Assembly: GCA_039928615.1 (NCBI GenBank)
Contig: JBDSSS010000096.1
Span: 1 to 44,229, forward strand
Direction of reading: 5' to 3'
DNA length: 44,229 bases
DNA from: JBDSSS01 sp039928615
GTDB lineage: Bacteria; Actinomycetota; Actinomycetes; Actinomycetales; Dermatophilaceae
Part shown: positions 6,771-16,281 of the stretch, in pieces
Numbering within the stretch: the stretch's first letter is position 1
Layout: the number at the start of each line of letters is the position of its first letter
The notes under the pieces: generated by a model
Seen by the model: the letters and a program-made list of their open reading frames with translations, nothing else
Told to the model about the DNA's origin: nothing
The model's database searches: none
Position numbers and translations under genes: made by a program

Positions 6771-9700
6771 ATGGCGTGGAGCGTGGGGAGGGCGACCTGG
6801 GTCGGTGACGTCACCGACCCCGACATCGCCCAGCAGGTGGGCTCGCGCACCTTCGACCGCGGCGAGGCGTATGCCGCTGAGCGCCGCGTTCGGTCGCTCG
6901 CCTCCCGTGCCGACGGGCTGATGCTCCTCGCGACGGTCGACGGCAGCCGGTCGAGCACCTACCAGACCATCGTCGAGGCCCGGGAGCACCCGCGGGGCCG
7001 GTCGCACCTGTGGTCCGGGAGGTGCAGCTGCCCCGTCGCCGTCGACTGCAAGCACGTCGTGGCCCTGCTCCTCGTGGCGCGCGACGTCGCCCACGGCATC
7101 ACCCCCGACGGCGGGTCCCAGACGCCCGATGCCCCCGCACCCGCCCCGGACCACTGGGCCGACGTGCTCGGCCACGTGCGACCGCGGGCCGCGCCGACCG
7201 AGCCGGAGGCGCCGGTCCGGCCGGAGGCGCACGGTGACCTCGTGCCGGCCGGGCTCTACGTCGACACCGTCTACCGCAGCCCCGGCGGCTGGGGCGGGGT
7301 GCCCGAGCTCGGCTACGGGCTGCGGCCGACCCGTCGCACGCGCGCCGGCACGTGGCACCGCAAGCTGTCCTGGCAGGAGGCCCTGCCCCGCTGGCGGGCG
7401 GGCCTGCGCTACCTGCCCGAGCACGAGGAGATCATGGCCGCGCTGCGTGACGCCGCGCGCCCGGGATCCGGTGGCGTGACGTCGTCGCTGGGCAGCCCGA
7501 CCCTCGCCCTCGAGGCGAGCCCCGACGTGTGGGCCCACCTGCGCCGGGCCCAGGAGGCCGGCATCGAGCTGCTGCCCGGCGAGGGAGTGAGCGGCCCGGT
7601 CACGGTCCTCGCCGACGCGGCCCGACTCGTCCTGCACGTGCTGCGGGCGACCGACGAGTCCGGCGACCTCAGCGTCCGGGTCTACATCGAGGGGCTGCCC
7701 GACGACCTCGCCGGGGAGCGGCTGCTCATCGGCGACCCCGTCCACGGTCTGGCGTTCGAGGACGAGGAGGGGGCGCTCACCTTCCTCCCGCTCGAGCAGG
7801 ACCTCGAGCTGGGTCGAGGGGCCCTGCTGCGCGCCGAGGCGGGCCTGCGGGTCCCGGCCGACGAGCGGGCCCGCTTCCTGCGCACCGCCATCCCCGGGCT
7901 GCGCCAACGGGTCCGGGTCCGCTCCGAGGTGCCCCTGCCGGTCCCCGACGACGCCGCGGGCGGGACGGGCGCGGTCGGGACGGGTGCTGGCGGCGCGCCG
8001 GTCGGCCCCGTCGTCACCGTCCTCGTCACCGTGAGCGCCGACGTGCCCGGGGAGGTGCGCCTCGAGCTCGGGCACGCCTACGACGGCCGGGCCCGCACCT
8101 TCAGCACGCCGCGGTTCACCGGGGCGGGCGCCCGGGACCGCACCGCGGAGGCGGCAGCCGTCGCCGCCGCGACGTCGGTGCTGGCCATCCCGGGCGCCAC
8201 CCGGTTGGACGTCACCGACTCGCCGTACCTCGTCACCGCCGTCGTGCTGCGCGGCCTCGACGCGGCCCGGTTCGTCACCGACCTGCTGCCGGCCCTCGAG
8301 GCCGACGACCACGTCACGGTCGTCGTCGACGGCGAGCTGCCCGCCTTCGAGGAGGTGACGGCCGCCCCGGTGATCCGGCTCGGCACGACCGACGTCGACG
8401 GCGCGTCCCGTGCCGGGGCGCCCGGGGCGCAGCGGGAGGGGCGCGGCGAGGGCGGGGGCGACTGGTTCGACCTGCACGTGAGCATCGAGGTGGACGGCGA
8501 GGAGGTGCCCTTCGAGCCCCTCTTCGCGGCGATCGCCGCTGGCGACGACATCATGATGCTCGACTCCGGGTCGTGGTTCCGGCTCGACCGGCCCGATCTG
8601 CTGCAGCTCCGCGCCCTCATCGAGGAGGCCCGAGAGCTGTCCGACCCCGATGCGAAGCAGCTGCGCCTCAGCGCCCACCACGCCGATCTCTGGGACGAGC
8701 TCGTCTCGCTCGGGGTCGTCGACGAGCAGAGCGCCCGCTGGACCGCGAGCATCGGGGCCCTCGGTGCTGCCGTCGACGACGGTCCACCGGAGCCGGTGCC
8801 GGCCGACCTGCGAGCCACCCTGCGGCCCTACCAGGTCGACGGCTACCGCTGGCTCTCCCGGCTCTGGGACGCCCGGCTCGGCGGCATCCTCGCCGACGAC
8901 ATGGGGCTGGGCAAGACGCTCCAGACGATCGCCACGCTCGTCCGGGCCCACGACCGCGGCGAGCTGGGCGACGGACCGGCCTCGCACGGCCCGGTCCTCG
9001 TCGTCGCGCCGACGAGCGTCGTCGGGACCTGGCTCGGCGAGTTCGAGACCTTCGCGCCGCACCTGCCCGTCGTCGCGGTGGGCGCCACGGAGCGCAAGCG
9101 GGGCACCGCGCTGGCCGAGGTCGTCGCCGGCGCCGAGGTCGTGATCACCTCGTATGCCGTGCTCCGTCTCGACGCTCCCGCCTTCCAGGGGATGCGGTGG
9201 GGCGGGGTGGTCCTCGACGAGGCACAGTTCGTCAAGAACCGGCAGGCCAAGACGCACATCGCGGTGCGCCGTCTCGGGGCGCCCTTCACCGTCGCGGTGA
9301 CCGGCACCCCTCTGGAGAACTCGCTGATGGACCTGTGGTCGCTGCTGTCGCTCACCGCCCCGGGCCTCTACCCCCGGCCCGACGTCTTCACCAAGAGCTA
9401 CCGCAAGCCGATCGAGTCGGGGGAGCGGCCCGAGCTGCTCGACCTGCTCCGGCGCCGGATCCGGCCACTCATGCTCCGGCGGACGAAGGAGCAGGTCGCG
9501 ATCGACCTGCCGCCCAAGCAGGTCCAGGTGCTACCCGTGCCGCAGCACCCCGTGCACGCCCACATCTACGACCAGCACCTCCAGCGGGAGCGCCAGCGGG
9601 TCCTCGGCCTGCTCGACGACCCGGAGGCCAACCGCGTGGCCATCCTCGCGGCCCTGACCCGGCTGCGGCAGCTGGCGCTCGACCCCGCCCTCGTCGACGA

Positions 9701-10232
9701 GGGCTACGCCGGTCGGGCGACGGCGGCCAAGGTCGACTTCCTCGTCGAGCAGCTGACCGAGCTCGCCGCCGAGGGGCACCGCGCCCTCGTCTTCAGCCAG
9801 TTCACCGGATTCCTGCGCATCGTCGAGCGGGCGCTCACCGCGGCCGGCTTGCGCACCTGCTACCTCGACGGGTCGACGACCGACCGACAGGCGGTCATCC
9901 GGGGCTTCCGTGACGGGGAGGCGGCGGCCTTCCTGATCAGCCTCAAGGCCGGGGGTTTCGGCTTGACCCTCACCGAGGCCGACTACGTCTTCGTCCTTGA
10001 CCCGTGGTGGAACCCGGCCGCGGAGTCGCAGGCGATCGACCGTGCCCATCGGATCGGCCAGACCCGCCCGGTCACGGTCTACCGGCTCGTCTCGGAGGGG
10101 ACGATCGAGGAGAAGGTCGTGGCCCTCCAGGAGCGTAAGCGCGACCTCTTCCAACGGGTCGTCGACGAGGGCGGCGCCCTCTCGGGCGCGATCACGAGCG
10201 ACGACGTCCGCGACCTGCTCGCCCTGCCCTGA
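6771..10232 (+). CDS. SWIM zinc-finger SNF2/DEAD-box family helicase
   Basis: 1153 residues. A SWIM zinc finger near the start (CSCPVAVDCKH: Cys85, Cys87, Cys93, His95) is followed by about 600 residues of poorly recognisable, actinobacteria-type N-terminal region, then a full SF2/Snf2 motor: ADDMGLGKT (Walker A, about 709-717), DEAQ (816-819), TGTPLENSLMDLWSLL, and in lobe two VFSQFTGFL, LKAGGFGLTLTEADYVF and the arginine-finger block DRAHRIGQTRPVTVYRL. It would be an ATP-driven double-stranded DNA translocase that moves or strips proteins from DNA. The biological job of bacterial SWIM-SNF2 proteins is not settled. Stands alone; its stop lies four bases from the stop of the convergent DUF1059 gene. 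Confidence 0.92.
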   Translation: MAWSVGRATWVGDVTDPDIAQQVGSRTFDRGEAYAAERRVRSLASRADGLMLLATVDGSRSSTYQTIVEAREHPRGRSHLWSGRCSCPVAVDCKHVVALLLVARDVAHGITPDGGSQTPDAPAPAPDHWADVLGHVRPRAAPTEPEAPVRPEAHGDLVPAGLYVDTVYRSPGGWGGVPELGYGLRPTRRTRAGTWHRKLSWQEALPRWRAGLRYLPEHEEIMAALRDAARPGSGGVTSSLGSPTLALEASPDVWAHLRRAQEAGIELLPGEGVSGPVTVLADAARLVLHVLRATDESGDLSVRVYIEGLPDDLAGERLLIGDPVHGLAFEDEEGALTFLPLEQDLELGRGALLRAEAGLRVPADERARFLRTAIPGLRQRVRVRSEVPLPVPDDAAGGTGAVGTGAGGAPVGPVVTVLVTVSADVPGEVRLELGHAYDGRARTFSTPRFTGAGARDRTAEAAAVAAATSVLAIPGATRLDVTDSPYLVTAVVLRGLDAARFVTDLLPALEADDHVTVVVDGELPAFEEVTAAPVIRLGTTDVDGASRAGAPGAQREGRGEGGGDWFDLHVSIEVDGEEVPFEPLFAAIAAGDDIMMLDSGSWFRLDRPDLLQLRALIEEARELSDPDAKQLRLSAHHADLWDELVSLGVVDEQSARWTASIGALGAAVDDGPPEPVPADLRATLRPYQVDGYRWLSRLWDARLGGILADDMGLGKTLQTIATLVRAHDRGELGDGPASHGPVLVVAPTSVVGTWLGEFETFAPHLPVVAVGATERKRGTALAEVVAGAEVVITSYAVLRLDAPAFQGMRWGGVVLDEAQFVKNRQAKTHIAVRRLGAPFTVAVTGTPLENSLMDLWSLLSLTAPGLYPRPDVFTKSYRKPIESGERPELLDLLRRRIRPLMLRRTKEQVAIDLPPKQVQVLPVPQHPVHAHIYDQHLQRERQRVLGLLDDPEANRVAILAALTRLRQLALDPALVDEGYAGRATAAKVDFLVEQLTELAAEGHRALVFSQFTGFLRIVERALTAAGLRTCYLDGSTTDRQAVIRGFRDGEAAAFLISLKAGGFGLTLTEADYVFVLDPWWNPAAESQAIDRAHRIGQTRPVTVYRLVSEGTIEEKVVALQERKRDLFQRVVDEGGALSGAITSDDVRDLLALP

Positions 10233-10240
10233 CCCGTCAG
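10229..10240. terminator. Stop-codon palindrome between SNF2 and DUF1059 genes
   Basis: CTGAC-CC-GTCAG: the TGA of the plus gene and the TGA of the minus gene are the arms. Too short on its own to be a sure terminator; listed because the same layout recurs in this window. Confidence 0.3.
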
Positions 10241-10473
10241 TCCTCGGGCAGGCCGGCGAAGGCCTCCTTCGTGTCGCGGTACCAGCCGAGCGACCTCTTC
10301 GGGTGGCGCCACCGGCCCTTCATCGCCTCCCGGGCCTCGCGGTGGCTCTCGTCGCCGGCCTGCTCGGCGTCCTTGAGGTGCGTGTCCTGGGCCTGGATCA
10401 CGTCGTCGGCGCTCTCGCCGTGGTGCGCGAGGTCGCAGGGTCCGCCGAGCTGGCGGCAGGTCATCGTCTTCAT
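10237..10473 (-). CDS. DUF1059 domain-containing protein
   Basis: 78 residues. The N-terminal half MKTMTCRQLGGPCDLAHHGESADDVIQAQDTHL is a DUF1059 domain with two conserved cysteines (Cys6, Cys13) and a histidine, which could bind metal; the second half is charged and carries DESHREAREAMKGRW. Function unknown. The ATG overlaps the TGA of the sigma factor gene by four bases (ATGA) behind a GAGAGGA ribosome site that lies inside the sigma gene, so the two proteins are made from one message in linked amounts. That pairing suggests a role with the sigma factor, but this is inference. Confidence 0.85.
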   Translation of the reverse strand: MKTMTCRQLGGPCDLAHHGESADDVIQAQDTHLKDAEQAGDESHREAREAMKGRWRHPKRSLGWYRDTKEAFAGLPED

Positions 10474-11396
10474 GGGGTGTCCTCTCGGGATGGGGGCGTG
10501 CTGTCACCTGTCTGACGATCGGCGGGCCCGGAGTGTGACCGACGGCGCCCGACCCGTCGACGTTCCGGGCCGTCGCGTCGCTCCACCCGCGCCAGCACCG
10601 CCGGGTCGGCTCGGAAGGTGATGCCGAGCACGACACCGTCGTCGACGGTGAAGTCGAAGACCACCCGCGGAGTGCCGCGGTGGAACCACGCCGCCCCGGG
10701 GCGGTCGCCGACGAGCACGGGCAGCGCCGCCTGTGCACTGCCGTCGAGGAACCTCGCCACCTCCCGGCGGCCCTCGACCCGCTCGGGGGTGCCGGCCAGG
10801 ATCGCGGCGTCGTCGGCGGTGAGGGTGGCATCGGGCGCGAGCAGCGCGAGCAGCCGCTCGAAGTCGCCCTCGCGTGCCGCGGCCATGAAGGCATCGACCA
10901 CCTCCCAGTCGGAGAGCCGGTCGTCGGCGGCCGGCTGTCCGACCTTGGCGCGTGCCCGGGAGGCGAGCTTGCGCGCGGCGGCCGGCGTGGTGTCGAGCAC
11001 GGCGGCGATGGTCGTGAACGCGAAGCCGAAGCTGTCGTGCAGGACGAACGCGACCCGCTCCGACGGCGTGAGCCGGTCGAGCACGACGGTCAGCGCGAGC
11101 CCGACGGTCTCGGCAAGGGCAACGGCCTCTGCGGGGTCGGCGGCGGTCCCCGCCTCCGGCACCTCCGGCACCTCCGCGGTGGGGGCGGGGACCCGGGCGC
11201 GGAGCCGGTCGAGGCACAGCCGCGTCGTCACGGTCGTCAGCCACGCGGGCAGGCTCTCGATGTCGGAGCTCGTCCCGTGCAGCCGCAGCCAGGCCTGCTG
11301 CACGACGTCCTCCGCCTCGGCCCCGTCGCCGAGCACCCTGGCCGCGAGCCGCAGCAGGCGCGGCCGCTCGGACTCGAAGGTCACGGCCTCGTCCAT
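10470..11396 (-). CDS. sigJ: ECF sigma factor of the SigJ type with C-terminal SnoaL-like domain
   Basis: 308 residues. Sigma region 2 covers about 1-75 (FESERPRLLRLAARVLGDGAEAEDVVQQAWLRLHG, LPAWLTTVTTRLCLDRLR) and region 4 follows after a Pro/Glu linker (LDRLTPSERVAFVLHDSFGFAFTTIAAVLDTTPAAARKLASRAR). The C-terminal third (VVDAFMAAAREGDFERLLALLAPDATLTAD) is the NTF2/SnoaL-like domain of SigJ/ECF41-type factors, which tunes sigma activity in place of an anti-sigma factor. An unusual basic tail (RRRVGRRRSH) ends the protein. It would direct RNA polymerase to a small regulon; in relatives this is linked to oxidative stress. ATG 11396 follows GGGAGG. Longer in-frame readings back to 12008 run antisense through sod and are rejected. 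Confidence 0.88.
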   Translation of the reverse strand: MDEAVTFESERPRLLRLAARVLGDGAEAEDVVQQAWLRLHGTSSDIESLPAWLTTVTTRLCLDRLRARVPAPTAEVPEVPEAGTAADPAEAVALAETVGLALTVVLDRLTPSERVAFVLHDSFGFAFTTIAAVLDTTPAAARKLASRARAKVGQPAADDRLSDWEVVDAFMAAAREGDFERLLALLAPDATLTADDAAILAGTPERVEGRREVARFLDGSAQAALPVLVGDRPGAAWFHRGTPRVVFDFTVDDGVVLGITFRADPAVLARVERRDGPERRRVGRRRSHSGPADRQTGDSTPPSREDTP

Positions 11397-11475
11397 GTCG
11401 TCCAGCCTCCCACCGCGGGGCCCCTGACCGAGGCTGGATGCCCGGGGCACCCTGTCGGGCGCCACGCCACCGGCA

Positions 11476-11481
11476 TAGAGT
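11476..11481 (+). promoter_or_regulatory. Candidate -10 box TAGAGT of the sod gene
   Basis: TAGAGT lies 39 bases upstream of the sod start, leaving a leader with the ribosome site GAAAGGAAC. The -35 region is poor. Confidence 0.35.
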
Positions 11482-11519
11482 GTTGGGAGCCGGACGACCT
11501 TCGATGAAAGGAACGACAC

Positions 11520-12140
11520 GTGGCTTACACGCTTCCCGAACTCCCCTACGACTACGCAGCCCTCGAGCCGCACATCAGCGCTCGCATCATGGAGCTGCAC
11601 CACAGCAAGCACCACCAGGCCTACGTCGACGGGGCCAACGCGGCCGTCGCCAAGCTCGAGTCGATGCGCGACTCCGGGGACTACGCGGCCATCAACGGCG
11701 TCGAGAAGAACCTCGCCTTCCACCTCGGCGGCCACACCAACCACTCGGTGTTCTGGCAGAACATGAGCCCCGACGGTGGTGGCAGCCCCGAGGGTGAGGT
11801 CGCCGCAGCGATCGACGAGTTCTTCGGCGGCTTCGACAAGTTCCAGGGCCAGTTCAACGCCAACGCGATGGCCATCCAGGGTTCCGGTTGGTCCATCCTC
11901 GCGTGGGACACCGTCGGCCAGCGCCTCAACGTCCTCCAGCTCTTCGACCAGCAGGGCAACGTGCCGGTCGGACAGATCCCGATCCTCCAGCTCGACATGT
12001 GGGAGCACGCCTACTACCTGCAGTACGAGAACGCCAAGGGTGACTTCGTCAAGGCCTGGTGGAACCTCGTCAACTGGCCCGACGTCGCCGCTCGGCTCGA
12101 GCGCGCCCGTGGCCTGGCGGGACTCATCGTCCCCGCCTGA
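11520..12140 (+). CDS. sodA: Superoxide dismutase, Fe/Mn family
   Basis: 206 residues. It converts superoxide to O2 and H2O2 in the cytoplasm. All four metal ligands are present: His27 (in LHHSKHHQAYV), His74 (in GGHTNHSVFW), Asp158 and His162 (in the signature DMWEHAYY). No signal peptide. Sequence alone does not settle iron versus manganese. The start is GTG at 11520, seven bases after GAAAGGA. It is divergent from the sigJ operon (123 bases between) and convergent with the PLP enzyme gene; a strong hairpin follows the stop. Confidence 0.95.
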   Translation: MAYTLPELPYDYAALEPHISARIMELHHSKHHQAYVDGANAAVAKLESMRDSGDYAAINGVEKNLAFHLGGHTNHSVFWQNMSPDGGGSPEGEVAAAIDEFFGGFDKFQGQFNANAMAIQGSGWSILAWDTVGQRLNVLQLFDQQGNVPVGQIPILQLDMWEHAYYLQYENAKGDFVKAWWNLVNWPDVAARLERARGLAGLIVPA

Positions 12141-12158
12141 CCCCCAGCACCACCTGGT

Positions 12159-12201
12159 TCGAGGTGATGTCGACGGCCCCGCGCCGACGACATCACCTCG
12201 A
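12159..12201. terminator. 14-bp stem hairpin after sod
   Basis: Arms 12159-12172 and 12188-12201 (TCGAGGTGATGTCG and its exact complement) enclose a 15-base loop. It lies between the convergent sod and PLP genes and has no T run. TGGTTCGAGG at 12155-12164 is repeated at 12228-12237. Likely a two-way terminator or a message-end stabiliser. Confidence 0.55.
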
Positions 12202-12239
12202 CCCGTCTCCGGGGGCGTGCGGCCGTGTGGTTCGAGGCC

Positions 12240-13703
12240 TCAGACGGGCCGGGAGAGCCGGTCGATGAAGCCGAGCAGCAGGGCTTCGCGCAGCCCGGGG
12301 TCGATGGCGTCGAGCAGCGCGTTGAGCGGCGCCATCCGCTCGGGCAGCGCGAGACCGCCGGAGCCGTCGCCGAGCCCCGCGACCGCGAGCAGTCCCTCGA
12401 AGCCGGCCTCGTCGAGGGTCGCCGGGTCGAGCGAGCTGGCCATCGCGAGCAGGTCGGCCGGCAACTGCACGGGGCCGGTCTCCCGGGCCGCGGCCGTCGC
12501 GGCGGCCAGGTCGGCGGCGATGTCGTCGGAGGAGGCGGCGGTCGCGGCGGAGAAGGTGAGGTGCAGGGTGGCCGGCAGGTCGCGGAAGCGCATCTGCGGC
12601 TGGACGAACCAGCCCCGCGCCAGCATCTCGTCGGAGATGGTGAAGACGTCGCACGACCCGTCGGTCGTCAGCGAGAGCAGCGTCGAGTCCGGGTCCGCCG
12701 CGAGCGCCAGGCCCGGTATGCCGCTCACCGCGGTCGCGAGGGCGAGCGTCGCCTCCCGGGCCGTCCTCGCGAGCGTCGTGTAGCGGTCTGCTCCGACGTG
12801 GTGGACGACGGCCCAGGCGGCGGCGAGCGGCCCGCCCGACTTCGTCGACTGCGCGGTCGTGTTGAGCATCGTGTAGCCGGGCCAGCGCGCCGAGGCGAAG
12901 AGGTGCCCTCGCCGCAGATCGGCCGAGGCGTGCAGCAGGACCGAGACGCCCTTGGGGGTGTAGGCGTACTTGTGCAGGTCGAGCGACAGGCTCGTCACCC
13001 CGTCGACCGCGAAGGTCCACGGCAGCTGGCCGGGCTCGGTGTCGCGCAGGTGGGGCAGGACCCACCCGCCGATGCAGGCGTCGACGTGGCAGCGCACCCC
13101 GGCGTCCCGGGCCGCGGCGGCGATCGCTCCCACGGGGTCGATGACGCCGTGCGCGTAGGAGGGGGCAGAGGCGACGACGAGCACCGTGCGCTCGTCGATG
13201 GCGGCGGCCATGGCGTCAGCGTCCGCCCGCTTCGTCACCGGGTCGACGTCGACGAAGACCGGCTCGACCCCGAACCAGTGCGCCGCCTTGTGGAAGGCCG
13301 CGTGGGCCGTCGTGGGCAGGACCATCCGGGGCGCAGTGACCTCGGGCCGGGAGTCACGGGCGGCGAGGACGGCGAGCAGGATCGACTCGGTGCCCCCGGA
13401 GGTCACCACGCCCGCGAACCCGGCCGGGGCGTCGACGAGCCGGCCGGCGATGCCGACGAGGTCGTTCTCCATCTGGAGCAGCGACGGGAAGGCCGTGGGG
13501 TCGAGGCCGTTCGTCGACGAGAAGGACGCGAGCGCCTCCCGTCCGATGAGGTCGGCGCTGGCCAACCCGGAGTCGTAGACGTAAGCGAGGGTCCGGCCGC
13601 CGTGGGTCGGCAGGTCGTGGCCCCGGATGGCCTCGAGCCGCTGCCGGATCTCGTCGGCGTCGAGGCCGTCGGGTGCGTCCGGTCGTGCTGGCAGGGTCGT
13701 CAC
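12240..13703 (-). CDS. Pyridoxal-dependent lyase/decarboxylase, sphingosine-1-phosphate-lyase-like
   Basis: 487 residues, fold-type I PLP enzyme. The PLP lysine is Lys245 in SLDLHKYAYTPKG; Asp208 in CHVDAC would contact the pyridine nitrogen and His134 in TTAHAAFHKAAHWFGV would stack on the ring. These blocks resemble sphingosine-1-phosphate lyase more than glutamate decarboxylase. In known members the reaction splits phosphorylated sphingoid bases, but bacterial relatives include decarboxylases of other amino acids, so the substrate is open. No membrane segment, unlike the eukaryotic enzyme. GTG 13703 overlaps the stop of the GPH transporter gene (GTGA), showing translational coupling. Upstream in-frame extension runs inside the transporter gene and is false. 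Confidence 0.82.
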   Translation of the reverse strand: MTTLPARPDAPDGLDADEIRQRLEAIRGHDLPTHGGRTLAYVYDSGLASADLIGREALASFSSTNGLDPTAFPSLLQMENDLVGIAGRLVDAPAGFAGVVTSGGTESILLAVLAARDSRPEVTAPRMVLPTTAHAAFHKAAHWFGVEPVFVDVDPVTKRADADAMAAAIDERTVLVVASAPSYAHGVIDPVGAIAAAARDAGVRCHVDACIGGWVLPHLRDTEPGQLPWTFAVDGVTSLSLDLHKYAYTPKGVSVLLHASADLRRGHLFASARWPGYTMLNTTAQSTKSGGPLAAAWAVVHHVGADRYTTLARTAREATLALATAVSGIPGLALAADPDSTLLSLTTDGSCDVFTISDEMLARGWFVQPQMRFRDLPATLHLTFSAATAASSDDIAADLAAATAAARETGPVQLPADLLAMASSLDPATLDEAGFEGLLAVAGLGDGSGGLALPERMAPLNALLDAIDPGLREALLLGFIDRLSRPV

Positions 13704-15043
13704 GGGCGCTCTGTTCCTGTCGGGTGCGGGCTGCGGTCGAGGGTGTAGCCCCGGAGGGCGACGAGGGAGAGCGCGACGAGCGCGGCGGGCAGCAGCGAGA
13801 AGCCGAGCGCGATGGCGGTGACGGCCGAATCGGGTTGTGCGACGGCACGACCGCTCGACGACACGTAGCCCCCGAGCGCGAGCACGGCGGCATACACCGC
13901 GGGTCCGAGGGCGAGACCCAGGGTCTCGCCCGCCGTCCACACCCCGGTGTAGAGCCCGGCCCGCGATCGCGCGTCGCCGTCGCGGCCTGCGACGTCGGCG
14001 AGCATCGCGAGCGGGAACATCTGCGCGCCGGCGTAGCCCACCCCGACGACGGCCACCCCGAGGTAGATCACGACGTCGGGCACCGACCGCGACACGGCCA
14101 GGGTGAGGGCGCCGCCTCCGAGCAGGAGGGAGGCGAGCAGGTAGCCGCGCTTCTTGTCGTGGGCGGTGCCGTAGCGCTGCCAGAGCGGGGTGACGACCAG
14201 AGCCGGCCCGACGAAGCAGACGAAGAGCAGGCTCGCCGAGATGGGGGTGCCGATGATCCAGCGCGCGACGTAGTCGACCCCGGCGAGCATCGCCCCGGTG
14301 GCGAGGGCCTGGAGCAGGAACGTCGTGAGCAGCACGCGGAAGGGGCGGTCGGAGCGGATCACCCGCAGCTGCTCGCCGACGGTGGCGCCCACGCCGTCAC
14401 CGGGCCGCACCGGCGCGGCCCGGGTGCCCCGCCACGCACCGATGGCGCCGGCGGCGATGAGGGCGGCGACGAAGAGCCCGACCGCGGGATAGCCGAGGTC
14501 CGGACCGAAGAGGTCGCGGATGGCGGGGGAGAGGCCGCCGCTGACGAGGATCGCGAGCGCGAGGATCGCGACTCGCCACGTCATCAGCCGGGTCCGCTCG
14601 TCGTAGTCGTCGGTGATCTCGGCCGGCATCGCGACGTAGGGGACCTGGAAGAAGCTGTAGGCCGTCGCGCACGCGAGGTAGATGACAGCGACCCACGCCG
14701 CCCCCGCCCAGACCGGGGTCGTCGGCCCGAGGAAGAGCAGGGCGAACGCCGCGGCCAGCGCGAGACCCGCCCGGATGAGGAACGGTCGCCGCCGCCCGTC
14801 CAGGTGCGTCGACCGGTCGCTGATCCGACCGACGAGCGGGTTGAGCACGACGTCCCAGGCCTTCGGGGCGAAGACGATGAGCCCCGCGAGGGCGGGGACC
14901 ACCCCGAGGTGGTCGGTGAGGTAGGGCAGCAGGAGCAGCCCGGGGACCGTTGCGAACGACCCGGTCGCGACCGAGCCGAGGCCGTAGCCGCGTCGGACCG
15001 ACCGAGTCAGGGCCGGCGCCAGTGCCGGGGTGGTGCCGTCCAT
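13700..15043 (-). CDS. MFS transporter of the GPH (glycoside-pentoside-hexuronide) symporter family
   Basis: 447 residues, about 12 membrane helices. The N-terminal half holds YGLGSVATGSFATVPGLLLLPYLTDHLG and LVGRISDRSTHLDGRRRPFLIRAG, the loop 2-3 motif of the GPH/MelB group, and VPYVAMPAEITDDYDERTRLMTWR between helices 4 and 5. It would import a sugar, or another small solute, with H+ or Na+. The neighbour galK 53 bases upstream suggests a galactoside; coupling to the PLP lyase gene downstream suggests otherwise. ATG 15043 sits 7 bases after TAGGGT and has no strong ribosome site, so this pair probably has its own leaderless promoter apart from the gal operon. Confidence 0.85.
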   Translation of the reverse strand: MDGTTPALAPALTRSVRRGYGLGSVATGSFATVPGLLLLPYLTDHLGVVPALAGLIVFAPKAWDVVLNPLVGRISDRSTHLDGRRRPFLIRAGLALAAAFALLFLGPTTPVWAGAAWVAVIYLACATAYSFFQVPYVAMPAEITDDYDERTRLMTWRVAILALAILVSGGLSPAIRDLFGPDLGYPAVGLFVAALIAAGAIGAWRGTRAAPVRPGDGVGATVGEQLRVIRSDRPFRVLLTTFLLQALATGAMLAGVDYVARWIIGTPISASLLFVCFVGPALVVTPLWQRYGTAHDKKRGYLLASLLLGGGALTLAVSRSVPDVVIYLGVAVVGVGYAGAQMFPLAMLADVAGRDGDARSRAGLYTGVWTAGETLGLALGPAVYAAVLALGGYVSSSGRAVAQPDSAVTAIALGFSLLPAALVALSLVALRGYTLDRSPHPTGTERP

Positions 15044-15050
15044 GCTCGGC

Positions 15051-15056
15051 ACCCTA
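15051..15056 (-). promoter_or_regulatory. Candidate -10 box TAGGGT of the GPH transporter gene
   Basis: Minus-strand TAGGGT ends 7 bases before ATG 15043, between galK and the transporter gene. It would give the transporter-lyase pair a leaderless message independent of galK. Confidence 0.4.
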
Positions 15057-15096
15057 GTGGCGCTCCTGCGCCCGAAGGGCTCCTCGCGCGTGGTGA

Positions 15097-16277
<1,181 letters not shown>

Positions 16278-16281
<4 letters not shown>

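Noticed and set aside
7960..8000. Short Gly/Ala/Val repeat in the SNF2 gene
   Set aside because: A low-complexity linker (TGAVGTGAGGAP) of the kind common in GC-rich genes; no sign of a functional DNA repeat.
6696..9257. 853-codon open frame on the minus strand
   Set aside because: It runs antisense through the SNF2 gene; the protein is low in recognisable motifs and rich in Gly, Arg, Asp and Pro, as expected for the mirror frame of GC-rich coding DNA.
11397..12008. In-frame extension of the sigma factor upstream to 12008
   Set aside because: It lies antisense within the superoxide dismutase gene; the conserved sigma region 2 begins directly after ATG 11396.
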